A DNA stretch of 64,000 bases from JANYCO01 sp035535995 (GCA_035535995.1 DATLOZ010000019.1:62001-126000), one strand, 5' to 3'; counted from the first letter of the stretch, positions 36,604 to 45,319 are shown. The notes: a model not told the origin generated them from the sequence alone. Made by a program: numbers and translations.

Positions 36604-36640
36604 GTAATGCATTCACTTTTTATTTGTGGCAACTTTGTAA
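36604..36640 (+). promoter_or_regulatory. Candidate shared promoter, site A (GTAATGC ... CTTTGTA)
   Basis: GTAATGCATTC at 36604, with TTTG 30 bp downstream at 36634 in CAACTTTGTAA. It lies 55 bp before the first gene of the 36695-37901 unit. Same arrangement at 38024, 39097, 41309, 45320 and 47232. Confidence 0.45.
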
Positions 36641-36694
36641 TGTGAAAAGCAATTCACATTTAAGATGGAAGTGGAATGTAAATTTTTATAACAA

Positions 36695-36907
36695 ATGGAA
36701 AATTTTACTTTTAGTGCGCTTGTCGCTACGTTACTTTCTTTGATCATTAGCTCTTGTCAGGCCGTAGGCTATATGTTTCGAAGCGGAAAGATCTCCGGGT
36801 TCTTTTTATTGGCAGCCGCAGTAGTGGCGGCAATTTCGTTTACAATTCATTGGCTTAAAACACATCCTATGCAAGAGGAGTGGTTTCACAACAGCAAACC
36901 TCATTGA
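36695..36907 (+). CDS. Small membrane protein
   Basis: 70 residues with two hydrophobic helices (FSALVATLLSLIISSCQAVGY and ISGFFLLAAAVVAAISFTIHW) and a basic C-terminal end. No family recognised. Preceded by candidate promoter A and followed by another small membrane protein and a YciF-type gene on the same strand, probably one operon. Confidence 0.65.
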   Translation: MENFTFSALVATLLSLIISSCQAVGYMFRSGKISGFFLLAAAVVAAISFTIHWLKTHPMQEEWFHNSKPH

Positions 36908-37019
36908 TCAGAATTAGGACAATAACTTTGTCTGAAAGATATAAGATCCGGCTGGTTTGATGTAACAAAAAACAGAAGCAGAAGAACATCTTTGCAATAA
37001 CAAATAATGCATTATAGAA

Positions 37020-37196
37020 ATGAATAATTTGCTTTATATCAACGCCTGGATTCTTCTGATCTTTTCTGCGCTGCTTAGTTCCTGTAGTGTCATAGGAGGA
37101 ATTTTTGAAACAGGAGTAGGTTTTGGAATTTTTATTTCCGCCATAATAGCAACTGGAATTATAATACTTTTCATCCGGCTGGGAAAAAAACAATAA
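37020..37196 (+). CDS. 58-residue small membrane protein (SCSVIGGIF type)
   Basis: ATG at 37020, stop at 37194-37196. It reads MNNLLYINAWILLIFSALLS, then SCSVIGGIFETGVGFGIF and a second hydrophobic helix ending RLGKKQ. The LSSCSVIGGIF segment could be a lipobox or simply the end of the first helix. Short proteins of this kind recur in Bacteroidota, sometimes mislabelled phosphatidate cytidylyltransferase. It lies 112 bp after the 36695 gene and 39 bp before the YciF-like gene. Confidence 0.7.
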   Translation: MNNLLYINAWILLIFSALLSSCSVIGGIFETGVGFGIFISAIIATGIIILFIRLGKKQ

Positions 37197-37235
37197 TAGT
37201 CATTTATACTTAAACAAATTTAAATCATTAACGTC

Positions 37236-37901
37236 ATGCAAACCAAAGCAAGAAAAAAAACAACCCCTGCTCGCAAGGCTCCTGCGAGAAAGCCACAGAC
37301 TAAAGCCAACGATGGCAGCATACAATCTTCTCAATTGATGAAATTGTTTGAAGACGAGCTGAAAGATATTTATTGGGCAGAAAAAGCGCTTACCAAAGCA
37401 ATCCCAAAAATGATCAAAAATGCTACTTCGGAAGAACTGATCGAGGCATTGCAAAATCACTTGTCGGAGACAGAAGAGCAGGTGAGTCGGGTAGAGCAGG
37501 TCTTTGAACTGTTGGGCAAAAAGGCAACAGCAAAAAAATGCGAAGCAATGGCCGGCCTGATCAAAGAAGCGGAAGAGATCATGCAGGATTGCGAAGAAGG
37601 AGCTATGTGTGATGCCGGTATTATTTCTGCCGGACAAAAGGTAGAGCACTATGAGATCGCCTCTTACGGCACCCTGCGACAGTTTGCAGAAACGCTGGGC
37701 CTTACCGACGCTGTTTCTTTATTGGAAGAAACGCTGAACGAGGAAAAAGCAGCCGATGAAAAATTATCAGAAGTTGCCACTAGCGCAATCAACATGCAAG
37801 CAGCCGGGGAGCAGGAGAATGAAGAAGAGGAAGATGAAGAAGAAGAGGAGGAAGAAGACGAAGACGATGAATCTTCTAATCAAGACGAGAATGAGGAATA
37901 A
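37236..37901 (+). CDS. YciE/YciF ferritin-like family protein (DUF892) with acidic tail
   Basis: 221 residues. A Lys/Arg/Pro-rich start (residues 1-25, like a histone tail), then the DUF892 four-helix ferritin-like domain (LMKLFEDELKDIYWAEKAL, VEHYEIASYGTLRQFAE, EETLNEEKAADEKL with metal-binding Glu and His), and a final ~28 residues almost entirely Glu and Asp. Family members are induced by stress and may bind iron. The combination of basic head and acidic tail is notable. Good terminator follows. Confidence 0.9.
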   Translation: MQTKARKKTTPARKAPARKPQTKANDGSIQSSQLMKLFEDELKDIYWAEKALTKAIPKMIKNATSEELIEALQNHLSETEEQVSRVEQVFELLGKKATAKKCEAMAGLIKEAEEIMQDCEEGAMCDAGIISAGQKVEHYEIASYGTLRQFAETLGLTDAVSLLEETLNEEKAADEKLSEVATSAINMQAAGEQENEEEEDEEEEEEEDEDDESSNQDENEE

Positions 37902-37922
37902 GAATTCTTCTTTATAAACGAT

Positions 37923-37957
37923 AGCCCGCAAAATTAATTTTTTGCGGGCTTTTTTTA
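37923..37957 (+). terminator. Rho-independent terminator
   Basis: AGCCCGCAAAA (37923-37933), 6-nt loop, TTTTGCGGGCT (37940-37950), then T-run. Confidence 0.9.
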
Positions 37958-38023
37958 TCAGGATTAAAGAATTTGCCGAAATGCTTGGCAATATTAAACT
38001 ATGTAAGTTATTCTTATAATGCT

Positions 38024-38058
38024 GCAAAGCACTTTCCTGAAAGGATTGTACCTTTGTA
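38024..38058 (+). promoter_or_regulatory. Candidate shared promoter, site B
   Basis: ATAATGCTGCAAAGC (38016-38030) with an exact -7 element TACCTTTG at 38049-38056. GCAAAGC at 38024 is 29 bp before TTTG. It serves the secreted Asn-rich protein at 38147. Confidence 0.5.
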
Positions 38059-38146
38059 TAAATAATTTTTAGAAAATTGTATCACTGAATTTTTCTGGAA
38101 AAATTATTCCTCAATTTTTTACTAAACATTTTAATAAAACAATTTT

Positions 38147-38533
38147 ATGAACACAATCACCAAAATGATCGCTACTGCAGCATTTGTGCTGAGTATGCAG
38201 GCAACGTACGCGCAAACCGATACAAGCTACAACAATCGGTCTAATATGAACTCAAATCAATATAACAACAATTCCGGAACCCCAAATTCTAATACTGGTT
38301 CAGGCTATAATAACGGACCAAATAATCAACAGAAAAAGCAAGGGTCAAACTCTAATAGTAGCACTCATTATAATAACAGCAGCTCAGAAAAAAAATCCGG
38401 TACTACCAACAGCAATAAATCCGGTACTACCGGCAGTAATAATAAATCTGGTACTTCCGGGAACAGCAATAAGACCGGTAGCACCAGTTCCGGCAACCGC
38501 TCTGGTAATACCACGGGCAGCTCGGGCAAATAA
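38147..38533 (+). CDS. Secreted Asn/Ser/Gly-rich low-complexity protein
   Basis: 128 residues. Signal peptide (ending ATYAQ), then TDTSYNNRSNMNSNQYNNN and a long tail of repeating KSGTTGSN-like units. No folded domain expected. Its start resembles that of the secreted protein at 39167 (QTDSNYYKPG), so the two are probably relatives. Could be a surface or matrix polymer; inference only. Confidence 0.7.
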   Translation: MNTITKMIATAAFVLSMQATYAQTDTSYNNRSNMNSNQYNNNSGTPNSNTGSGYNNGPNNQQKKQGSNSNSSTHYNNSSSEKKSGTTNSNKSGTTGSNNKSGTSGNSNKTGSTSSGNRSGNTTGSSGK

Positions 38534-38548
38534 ATAGCAATAATTTAT

Positions 38549-38580
38549 CCTGTGGCGCTATAGAGCGTCACAGGTTTATT
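38549..38580 (+). terminator. Rho-independent terminator
   Basis: CCTGTGGCGCT (38549-38559), 4-nt loop, AGCGTCACAGG (38564-38574, one G-U pair), then TTTATTT. Confidence 0.75.
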
Positions 38581-38646
38581 TGGGAACCAATTGGATGGAA
38601 CGGACTGTTGTAACATTAATAGAAACAAAAGTAAATTTTTATTTTT

Positions 38647-39066
38647 ATGAGCAAGATCCAAACCACCCTGAACCATTTTCGTTTTTTAAGCGACGGCCAC
38701 GAAAAGGAACATTATAAAATAATCTGGTATAAACTGGAAGAAAATGAAGACAACTCTGAATCCTATGGAGTATGTTTCAATGAAGAGGAACAGGAGCAGT
38801 TTATTAATTTTACACGAAACAGCGATAATTTTCACCATCCTCATATTTCAAGCTGCGATCATGAGAAAACACCAGGCTGCGGAACGTATGAGCTGGAAGC
38901 GGTACCGTTAAAATTTCCTATGAATCTCATCTTACGCAGAAAACCAATCATCTCTTCTCAGCCTGATAAAATAAGGCAGTGCATGGATATCCAGTTGCTG
39001 AAGGAAGATGGAACGCCTTTAGATCATACACTTCCTTTTGATATCATCGGAGAGATCATTCAATAG
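38647..39066 (+). CDS. Soluble protein of unknown function
   Basis: 139 residues, no signal peptide or membrane helix. Acidic, with a Cys/His cluster (HHPHISSCDHEKTPGCGTY, residues ~58-76) that could bind a metal. The rest alternates short beta strands and ends IIGEIIQ. No family recognised. Lies between the two Asn-rich secreted genes. Confidence 0.65.
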   Translation: MSKIQTTLNHFRFLSDGHEKEHYKIIWYKLEENEDNSESYGVCFNEEEQEQFINFTRNSDNFHHPHISSCDHEKTPGCGTYELEAVPLKFPMNLILRRKPIISSQPDKIRQCMDIQLLKEDGTPLDHTLPFDIIGEIIQ

Positions 39067-39096
39067 AATAAACGTGTAATCTTTTTTCGTAATGCT

Positions 39097-39133
39097 GCAA
39101 TGCTTTGGAGGAAGGAGTTTTTTTACTTTGTAA
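39097..39133 (+). promoter_or_regulatory. Candidate shared promoter, site C
   Basis: GTAATGCTGCAATGC (39089-39103). The second copy, GCAATGC at 39097, is exactly 30 bp before TTTG at 39127 in TTACTTTGTAAAA. It serves the gene at 39167. Confidence 0.45.
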
Positions 39134-39166
39134 AAGTTAATTGAACGAACATAAACAACTCCTGTT

Positions 39167-39571
39167 ATGAAAAAGATTAAGTTCATCCTGGTAGTAGCGT
39201 CTTTATTGATGGGTATACAAATTGCCTTTGCACAGACGGATAGCAATTACTACAAACCCGGACCGGCAGAATACAATAATTCAGGCAATGTAAATATTGA
39301 TCCAGCTCAAAATGCGATGCAGATGTATAATAATACAATGCCAAATACGCAGCAAAATCAGTATGGCAATACCAATCCTATTCCAAACAACAACCCTGTG
39401 GATTTTAACAATAATACCAATATAAATCCCGCTAATAATTCTGCAACGAATCCTAATAGTGTCAATTTCAACAACACACTACCAGCCACCACCACACCAC
39501 CGCCGGGTACACCTAGTCCGACGGATTATAGTGGAGGGATCAATACAGGAAATGTTAATAATCCACGTTAG
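39167..39571 (+). CDS. Secreted Asn/Pro-rich low-complexity protein
   Basis: 134 residues. Signal peptide (ending IAFAQ), then a tail of Asn, Pro, Thr and Tyr (NNTNINPANNSATNPNSVNF). Same layout and same first mature residues as the 38147 product. Convergent with a FUSC-type gene 22 bp away. Confidence 0.7.
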   Translation: MKKIKFILVVASLLMGIQIAFAQTDSNYYKPGPAEYNNSGNVNIDPAQNAMQMYNNTMPNTQQNQYGNTNPIPNNNPVDFNNNTNINPANNSATNPNSVNFNNTLPATTTPPPGTPSPTDYSGGINTGNVNNPR

Positions 39572-39593
39572 CGATCTATCCAAGCGCCAGTAC

Positions 39594-40103
39594 TTATTTC
39601 CTGATCTTATCAATCACAAGTGTAGCAACAAAAGAAATGGTACCCCCTACCAAACATTCAAGAAAACGAATAGCAGCAAAGTAAATAATATCACGATCAT
39701 TATAGCCATGCGTAGTGATCGCCACGATCAATACAGTAATACAAGCGATCTTCAGCGTGCCATCCCATTTAAGAAGAATAATGATACTGCACACGACCAG
39801 GAGTGACAGGACAATGGATAAGATCAGCTTTCCGAAGAGCGCGATGCAAGTAGCAGCAATCACTGTACCCATCAAGGTTCCAAGTACCCTGTCCTTTAAA
39901 AGTGTTCTTGCATTGTGCGGAAGATCATCAAATACCACAATCGCCGTGGCGGCGCACCACATGCCGCTTATGTAATTGTTTTCAAGATGAAGTAAATAAC
40001 CAATGCCATACCCTACAAAATAACTGATCAGTACCACAGCTGTGAGTGTACTGGCTTTGACCAAAAATTTCAATTCTATTTTTTTCTTCTCGAGTACTGA
40101 CAT
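39594..40103 (-). CDS. FUSC-family membrane protein (aromatic acid exporter-like), half-size
   Basis: 169 residues with about five membrane helices. The motif DDLPHNARTLLKDRVLGTLMG following the second helix is the FUSC/ArAE signature. Full-length exporters have two such membrane halves and a cytoplasmic domain; this is a single half, as in several small bacterial members that presumably dimerise. Substrate unknown. Downstream of the LLM oxidoreductase on the same strand with a 20-bp gap, so probably co-transcribed. Confidence 0.82.
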   Translation of the reverse strand: MSVLEKKKIELKFLVKASTLTAVVLISYFVGYGIGYLLHLENNYISGMWCAATAIVVFDDLPHNARTLLKDRVLGTLMGTVIAATCIALFGKLILSIVLSLLVVCSIIILLKWDGTLKIACITVLIVAITTHGYNDRDIIYFAAIRFLECLVGGTISFVATLVIDKIRK

Positions 40104-40123
40104 ATACGGGTGAATATTAATTT

Positions 40124-41125
40124 TTAGATGATCACGCCGTCTGTAGACCGGTCTTTCAGTTCTGTTTTTCTGAGCGCAGGAAGAACAGTAGCTCCGAAGT
40201 CCTGGATAAATGCGATCTGCTGTCGGTTTACATTATGAAGAATAATATTTTCAAATCCCAATGCACTACATTCCCGGATCGGAATTATATAGTCAGAAGG
40301 ATTGGAAGAAATAAGTAAACAGTTCTGGATCTCTTCGCGGGTAATATGTTTGGTAGCCTCATCATATTGTTCGGGGCGGCTTAGATTTTCCAATGCCTCT
40401 ATCCCAGCCAAGTTTGAACGCCACTGATCGTATGCTTCTTCGATCGCTTCATAGTGATTGCGGGCATAGGAGAGAGACATTTGTACATGTAAAGGTTTTC
40501 CTTCACCACCACCTTCTTTAAAGGCGCTGATCACTTTCCCCATTTTTTCGCTTGACTGATAAATGGTGAGCAACCCATCGGCCCAGCTTCCTGCCCAGTA
40601 AGCAGTTTCCGCAGTGATGGCGGCAGCCAGGAGTTTTGGCGCATGGTTAGGCCTGGTAAATAAAGTAGCTTCTTTCACTTTCACTAACCCTTCGTGAGTA
40701 ACCGTTTCGCCTGCCAGCAAACGACGGATAATAGTGACACATTCCAATAAACGTTGATTGCGCACAGGCTTCTCCGGCCATGTTTCACCATTGATCAACT
40801 CGTTGACCGCTTCTCCTGTGCCCAGTGCTACATCGAGTCTACCAGGATACATTTCTGTAAGCGTGGCCAGGGCCTGCGCCACGATAGCCGGATGATAACG
40901 CTGACCCGGAGCATTCACCATACTGAAAGGAAAGGAAGTTGCTTCCATAGCAGCGCCCAGCCAGGAAAAACTAAAACCACTCTGTCCCTGACGCAAGCTC
41001 CATGGATGAAAATGATCGGAGCAATGACAAGCGTCAAAACCCGCACGCTCCGCCTCTTTGGCAAAGGCCAGTAACGCCGAAGGCGCGAATTGCTCATGGG
41101 CCGCATGATAGGATAGAATTGACAT
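40124..41125 (-). CDS. LLM-class flavin-dependent oxidoreductase (TIGR03885-like)
   Basis: 333 residues, luciferase-like TIM barrel. The start SYHAAHEQFAPSALLAFAKE, the CHCSDHFHPW strand and RLDVALGTGEAVNE follow the non-F420 flavin-dependent subgroup of LLM enzymes. It probably uses FMN or reduced flavin on an unknown substrate. Full length, secure ATG. Head of a two-gene unit with the FUSC gene; divergent from the small-protein gene at 41377. Confidence 0.88.
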   Translation of the reverse strand: MSILSYHAAHEQFAPSALLAFAKEAERAGFDACHCSDHFHPWSLRQGQSGFSFSWLGAAMEATSFPFSMVNAPGQRYHPAIVAQALATLTEMYPGRLDVALGTGEAVNELINGETWPEKPVRNQRLLECVTIIRRLLAGETVTHEGLVKVKEATLFTRPNHAPKLLAAAITAETAYWAGSWADGLLTIYQSSEKMGKVISAFKEGGGEGKPLHVQMSLSYARNHYEAIEEAYDQWRSNLAGIEALENLSRPEQYDEATKHITREEIQNCLLISSNPSDYIIPIRECSALGFENIILHNVNRQQIAFIQDFGATVLPALRKTELKDRSTDGVII

Positions 41126-41308
41126 GCTCGACAGTGATTTTTCAAGAACAAAGATTCTTTATTTAAAACTAAAATGGATTATGTGGTTTGATGTAAAAAT
41201 TATATCCTTCACACTCAACGCTGGAGAAGCGATCAGGCTTAACATACAGATTTAGTTCCCGTCTTTTATTAAATAAATGTGAAAATTGTAAACCATTGAA
41301 AAATGCAT

Positions 41309-41348
41309 GTAATGCAATTGCTTCATAAAGTGTGATCTTTACATTGTA
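41309..41348 (+). promoter_or_regulatory. Candidate shared promoter, site E
   Basis: GTAATGC at 41309, with GATCTTTACATTG starting at 41334 (CTTTA 28 bp downstream). 29 bp before the ATG of a 36-residue protein. Confidence 0.4.
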
Positions 41349-41376
41349 ATTATTTTTTACATTAAACATTATAAAA

Positions 41377-41487
41377 ATGAAAAACAGCAAGAATGCGCCA
41401 AAGACTCAGAAACCTGAGAAATCTGGCAACGCCACAGGCACAATGAAAAAAGACATGACACCTAAGACAAAATCTACCAAGAAATAA
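41377..41487 (+). CDS. 36-residue lysine-rich protein
   Basis: ATG at 41377, TAA at 41485-41487. Sequence MKNSKNAPKTQKPEKSGNAT continues to TPKTKSTKK: almost only Lys, Ser, Thr, Pro and Asn, disordered and very basic. It has its own promoter-like element and its own terminator a few bases after the stop, so it is very probably a real small gene, perhaps nucleic-acid binding or a stress peptide. Confidence 0.6.
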   Translation: MKNSKNAPKTQKPEKSGNATGTMKKDMTPKTKSTKK

Positions 41488-41494
41488 TGTCTAC

Positions 41495-41526
41495 ATCACC
41501 GGCCCGTAAGCCGGTGATATTTTTTA
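41495..41526 (+). terminator. Rho-independent terminator
   Basis: ATCACCGGC (41495-41503), 6-nt loop, GCCGGTGAT (41510-41518), then a T-run. Confidence 0.88.
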
Positions 41527-41561
41527 GCAGTTCTATACGGATTGTTTATTTTTTTATTCTC

Positions 41562-42029
41562 ATGAGCAAAAGTCATTCGCTAATCGGGAAGTTGAAAGAA
41601 AAAAAACTCACGTTAGCATTGGCAGAAAGCATGACTTGTGGAATGGCTGCCTATAAATTATCAGGTACCAAAGGTGTATCGGATGTATTAAAAGGCTCAA
41701 TCGTATGCTACACTCCTGAAGTAAAGCAATCGTTGATGAAGATCCCCCAATCTTTGATTGAAAAGTATACCTGCGAATCTATGCAAGTAACAGAAGCATT
41801 GGTAAACAAGTTGGCCAAACTAATACCTGCCGATATACATGCAGCCATCACCGGCCTGGCTTCTTCAGGAGGAAGTGAAACAAAACAAAAACCTGTGGGT
41901 ACGGTTTTCTTTTGTGTCAGGTATAAAAATAAAATTCATAAACTAAAAAAAAGATTCACCGGCAACCCTGGCAAGATCAAAGAGAAGGCTTGTAGGGTAC
42001 TCTATAATTTTATTTTAAAAAACATTTAA
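41562..42029 (+). CDS. CinA C-terminal domain protein (nicotinamide-nucleotide amidase-like)
   Basis: 155 residues from the ATG at 41562. The in-frame ATG at 41487 lies before the terminator and is not used. KLTLALAESMTCGMAAYKLS carries the Ser/Lys-type active-site start of the CinA-C/PncC domain; SIVCYTPEVKQSLM and AITGLASSGGSETKQKPVGTV complete it. Family activity: deamidation of NMN to NaMN in pyridine-nucleotide salvage. The usual CinA N-terminal domain is absent. The SDR gene follows 30 bp downstream. Confidence 0.87.
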   Translation: MSKSHSLIGKLKEKKLTLALAESMTCGMAAYKLSGTKGVSDVLKGSIVCYTPEVKQSLMKIPQSLIEKYTCESMQVTEALVNKLAKLIPADIHAAITGLASSGGSETKQKPVGTVFFCVRYKNKIHKLKKRFTGNPGKIKEKACRVLYNFILKNI

Positions 42030-42059
42030 CACTTAATATTTAACACTAAACTTAACTAT

Positions 42060-42845
42060 ATGAACACTTCAAATAAAACAGTTCTGATCACAGGAGCCAC
42101 CAGCGGGATCGGCCTTGAGCTGGCAAAGTTATTTGCCAAAGACAATTATAATATGGTATTGGTAGCACGCTTTGAAGATACACTTAAGCTAGTAGCAGAA
42201 GAATTTAAATCACTGGGAGCAGGCGAGATTACTATCATTCTTAAAGACCTTTCTAAGCCTTATTCAGCCGAACAGGTGCATGACGAAACAAAAAATAAAG
42301 GAATAAAAGTAGATGTACTGGTCAACGATGCAGGTGTAGGGATTTATGGACAGTTTTCAGAAACTAATTTTAACCATGAACTTGAACTAATCAATCTGAA
42401 TATTGTGTCTACTGTGCATTTTACAAAACTTTATCTGAAAGATATGCTGGCAGCCGGCGAAGGAAAAATTCTACAGCTCGCGTCTGTGGCTTCTTATCAA
42501 CCTACTCCATTGCTTTCGGTATATGCAGCTACAAAAGCCTTTATCCTTTCTTTTAGCGATGCAATCGGTACAGAACTTCGGAATACAAAAGTGACTGTCA
42601 CGTCGCTGATCCCGAATGCTACTAATACAGATTTCTTCCGCAAAGCAGGAATGGAACACACCAAAGCCGCGCAAGATACTGATAGCCCTGCAGAAGTAGC
42701 CAGAGTTGGATACGAAGCGTTAATGAATGGTCAGCCCCATGCTTATGGCCCGGGAGTTAAAAGCATGGCAGCAATCAGCTCTGTGATGTCAAACAGGAAT
42801 GTAGCAGAGATGACCGAAAAGCAGATGCAGCCCGTAAATCAGTAA
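42060..42845 (+). CDS. Short-chain dehydrogenase/reductase
   Basis: 261 residues, classical SDR. Cofactor motif TGATSGIGLELAK, NDAGVG, catalytic Ser in LASVASYQ, and YAATK. An Arg at the end of beta-2 (LVAR) suggests NADPH. Substrate unknown; similar to DltE/YqjQ-type enzymes. Follows the CinA-C gene closely. Confidence 0.9.
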   Translation: MNTSNKTVLITGATSGIGLELAKLFAKDNYNMVLVARFEDTLKLVAEEFKSLGAGEITIILKDLSKPYSAEQVHDETKNKGIKVDVLVNDAGVGIYGQFSETNFNHELELINLNIVSTVHFTKLYLKDMLAAGEGKILQLASVASYQPTPLLSVYAATKAFILSFSDAIGTELRNTKVTVTSLIPNATNTDFFRKAGMEHTKAAQDTDSPAEVARVGYEALMNGQPHAYGPGVKSMAAISSVMSNRNVAEMTEKQMQPVNQ

Positions 42846-42873
42846 TGATCATTAGTTCTGAGTCTGAGTAAAT

Positions 42874-43608
42874 TTATGACTCAAGGCTCAGAACTAATTC
42901 ATTTAATTTTTTTGCATTAAAAGCCGCATAAGCATTCTGATCATTATCAAAATATACAAATATCTCCTTGCCTTGACCTGTCCAATGTTTAAGCTGTTTG
43001 GACCATTTTTTTAAAGCACTATCTGTATAGTTACCTTGATATTTTTCGCCGGGGCCGTGTAGGCGGATGTATATAAAATCAGTAGTAATCGCAATAGGAG
43101 AGAGGTGATGATTTAATTCATAGATACAAAAAGCGCAATGATGGTAGTGCAGCAATTGATAGACTTTCTCATTGTACCAGGTCGCATTTCTGAATTCAAA
43201 AGCATAGCGATATTCTTTTGGTAAAATTTTCAAAAAACTTTCTAGCCGCTCTACATTGATCTTCCAGCCTGGAGGAAGCTGGAAGAGAATAGGTCCAAGA
43301 TTTTTCCTGAGTATTTTGGCACGTTCTAAAAAAAGTGTCAACGCCTCAGAAGAATCTTTCAGCTTTTTCATATGCGTGATGTAGCGACTGGCTTTTACCG
43401 AAAAAATAAAACCCTCCGGTACTTTTTTCTGCCATTGCTGAAATGTTTTGACATCCGGTAAATGATAAAAAGAATTATTGATCTCAACGGTTTTAAACCC
43501 TTGCTGAATGTAGTAATCCAACTGATCGGATTCTTTTAACCCTTCAGGGTAAAACCTTCCTTTCCAATGCTTATAATGCCAGCCAGAGGTGCCGATATGT
43601 ATTTTCAT
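42874..43608 (-). CDS. DUF72 family protein (YecE-like)
   Basis: 244 residues, TIM-barrel-like. The start IHIGTSGWHYKHWKGRFYP, NNSFYHLP, FSVKASRYITH, FQLPPGW, AFEFRNATWY and IRLHGPGEKY are the standard DUF72 motifs. Biochemical role unknown; often near stress or sugar genes. Downstream of the alpha-amylase gene, same strand, 47-bp gap. Confidence 0.93.
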   Translation of the reverse strand: MKIHIGTSGWHYKHWKGRFYPEGLKESDQLDYYIQQGFKTVEINNSFYHLPDVKTFQQWQKKVPEGFIFSVKASRYITHMKKLKDSSEALTLFLERAKILRKNLGPILFQLPPGWKINVERLESFLKILPKEYRYAFEFRNATWYNEKVYQLLHYHHCAFCIYELNHHLSPIAITTDFIYIRLHGPGEKYQGNYTDSALKKWSKQLKHWTGQGKEIFVYFDNDQNAYAAFNAKKLNELVLSLES

Positions 43609-43655
43609 TTAATTTCGTTTAACTTTTACAGTCATATCTAGTCTTTAATCAGCAT

Positions 43656-45134
43656 TTAGACTTTTACTCCCCACACGCTTACTGATCTTCCATTCACGGT
43701 AAACCTCGCCCATCCATTGTCATCAATACGGATCTCTTCCTGACGATTTCCTAACAAGTCTATAAATATTTTACCTGCACTTCTCTTGCCGACTTCCATA
43801 TCTTTATATCCTTCCTGGTCATTTGATAACAGCACTGCACAAGCTGAGTCAGGCCTTTCGTCTACACCTTCTCTCGTCCAACCAATCACCCTGGGATGAT
43901 CGAAATAATCGCGTTGCTCTCCGTATGCCCTGTCTTTTCTGGCTTGTAGCATTTCTGATAATTTTGGAACAGGTTTTATATGGATCTGGCATTCTTCGCC
44001 ATTTTTACCTTTTCCGCTGTATTGGCAGCCAAACAAATGCGGATAAAAAATACAAGGGATTCCTTCCCGCCTTAACAGAATGAAGGCATGTGCCAGCGGC
44101 TGGAACCATTCTTTGACGCTGGATTCAAGCGTCTGCAAAGGCTGTGTGTCGTGGTTGTCAACCAGTGAAATGCATAATTCGCTGTGCTGCTGCATCAGCG
44201 TTTCGTTTAACAGGCATCGCAGATCATACTTAGCTTCTTCTTTGGAAGCTTTTTCAAAATTGTAATGCAGAGGCGCGTCGAAGATCTGGAATTTATAATT
44301 AGTAAGCTCCATATATTCTTTGATCTCTTCCCACTTCGTCCAGAGCTCTGCAATGACCATCATATCTTTTTGGGCAACAGATTTGAGATGTTCCATAAGT
44401 TCATTGATGAAGCCAATATTCATATGTTTGACAGCGTCCAGTCGCACGGCATCAAAAGGAGCAGTGTGGTAAAACCATTCGATCCATTTTTTGAGTTCTT
44501 CCCGCACCGCAGGATTTCTGAATTCCACGTCGGCGCCCAACAGGTAGTCGAAGTTGCCATGCTCTTTTCCTAATACCTCGTCCCATCCCTCGGTATGTTC
44601 ATGACGGATCAAATAAAATTTCTTGGGATCCTTTTCATCGTCCACGCCAGTAAAGCTGTTGAAATCCCAGATATACGCTGAATATTTTCCTTGTCGCCCT
44701 GGAAAGGTAAATTTCGTCCACACCTCCTGTTCGTGCGGCTCTCCCAGGATTTTATTGCGATCTTCCGGATCAGGATCATAGACCACTATTTTTTCTTTCT
44801 CATCTGCTCCCAGGCGGTGGTTCAACACTACATCAGAAATTACTTTGAGCTGATTTTGTTTTAGAGTATTAACCGCATTAATATATTCTTCCTTGGTGCC
44901 ATATTTGGTGCGTACGGCGCCTTTCTGATCGAATTCTCCAAGATCATAAAGATCATAGGTGCTGTATCCAACACCATTCGGGCCTTCAGAAGTTTTAACG
45001 GCAGGCGGTAGCCAAACCAGTGTGATACCAAGATCCTTAAGATGCGTTGCCTGTGAGGCAATGAAATTCCAAAAACTTCCGTCGGCAGGATAGTACCAGT
45101 GAAAGGATTCAAAAAGTGTTTCGTTTGTGTACAT
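43656..45134 (-). CDS. Cytoplasmic alpha-amylase (GH13)
   Basis: 492 residues without a signal peptide, as in cytoplasmic AmyA/AmyS-like enzymes of GH13 subfamily 5. Conserved regions: DVVLNHRLG (I), FDAVRLDAVKHM with nucleophile Asp (II), VIAELWTKW with acid/base Glu (III), LVDNHDTQPLQ (IV). C-terminal beta domain with NGRSVSVWGVKV. Hydrolyses internal alpha-1,4 bonds of glycogen or maltodextrin, suggesting carbon-store turnover in stress or stationary phase. Confidence 0.93.
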   Translation of the reverse strand: MYTNETLFESFHWYYPADGSFWNFIASQATHLKDLGITLVWLPPAVKTSEGPNGVGYSTYDLYDLGEFDQKGAVRTKYGTKEEYINAVNTLKQNQLKVISDVVLNHRLGADEKEKIVVYDPDPEDRNKILGEPHEQEVWTKFTFPGRQGKYSAYIWDFNSFTGVDDEKDPKKFYLIRHEHTEGWDEVLGKEHGNFDYLLGADVEFRNPAVREELKKWIEWFYHTAPFDAVRLDAVKHMNIGFINELMEHLKSVAQKDMMVIAELWTKWEEIKEYMELTNYKFQIFDAPLHYNFEKASKEEAKYDLRCLLNETLMQQHSELCISLVDNHDTQPLQTLESSVKEWFQPLAHAFILLRREGIPCIFYPHLFGCQYSGKGKNGEECQIHIKPVPKLSEMLQARKDRAYGEQRDYFDHPRVIGWTREGVDERPDSACAVLLSNDQEGYKDMEVGKRSAGKIFIDLLGNRQEEIRIDDNGWARFTVNGRSVSVWGVKV

Positions 45135-45319
45135 AGTGATAATAATAATTAGTAGTTAATAGAAGCCGCATGTTCAATTATACACGACTCACGGTTATTA
45201 AAACCATCTTAAAAGTATAAATAGAAATGCCTTGTGCTTTTTATGATTATCAAAAAAAATTATACAAATCACATATGTAAATAATTATGCTGAAAATTAT
45301 AAAACAATTTTAAAATAGT

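Noticed and set aside
41169..41390. Minus-strand 73-codon open frame
   Set aside because: It overlaps the promoter and start of the 36-residue gene, and has a biased Phe/Asn composition; no supporting signal.
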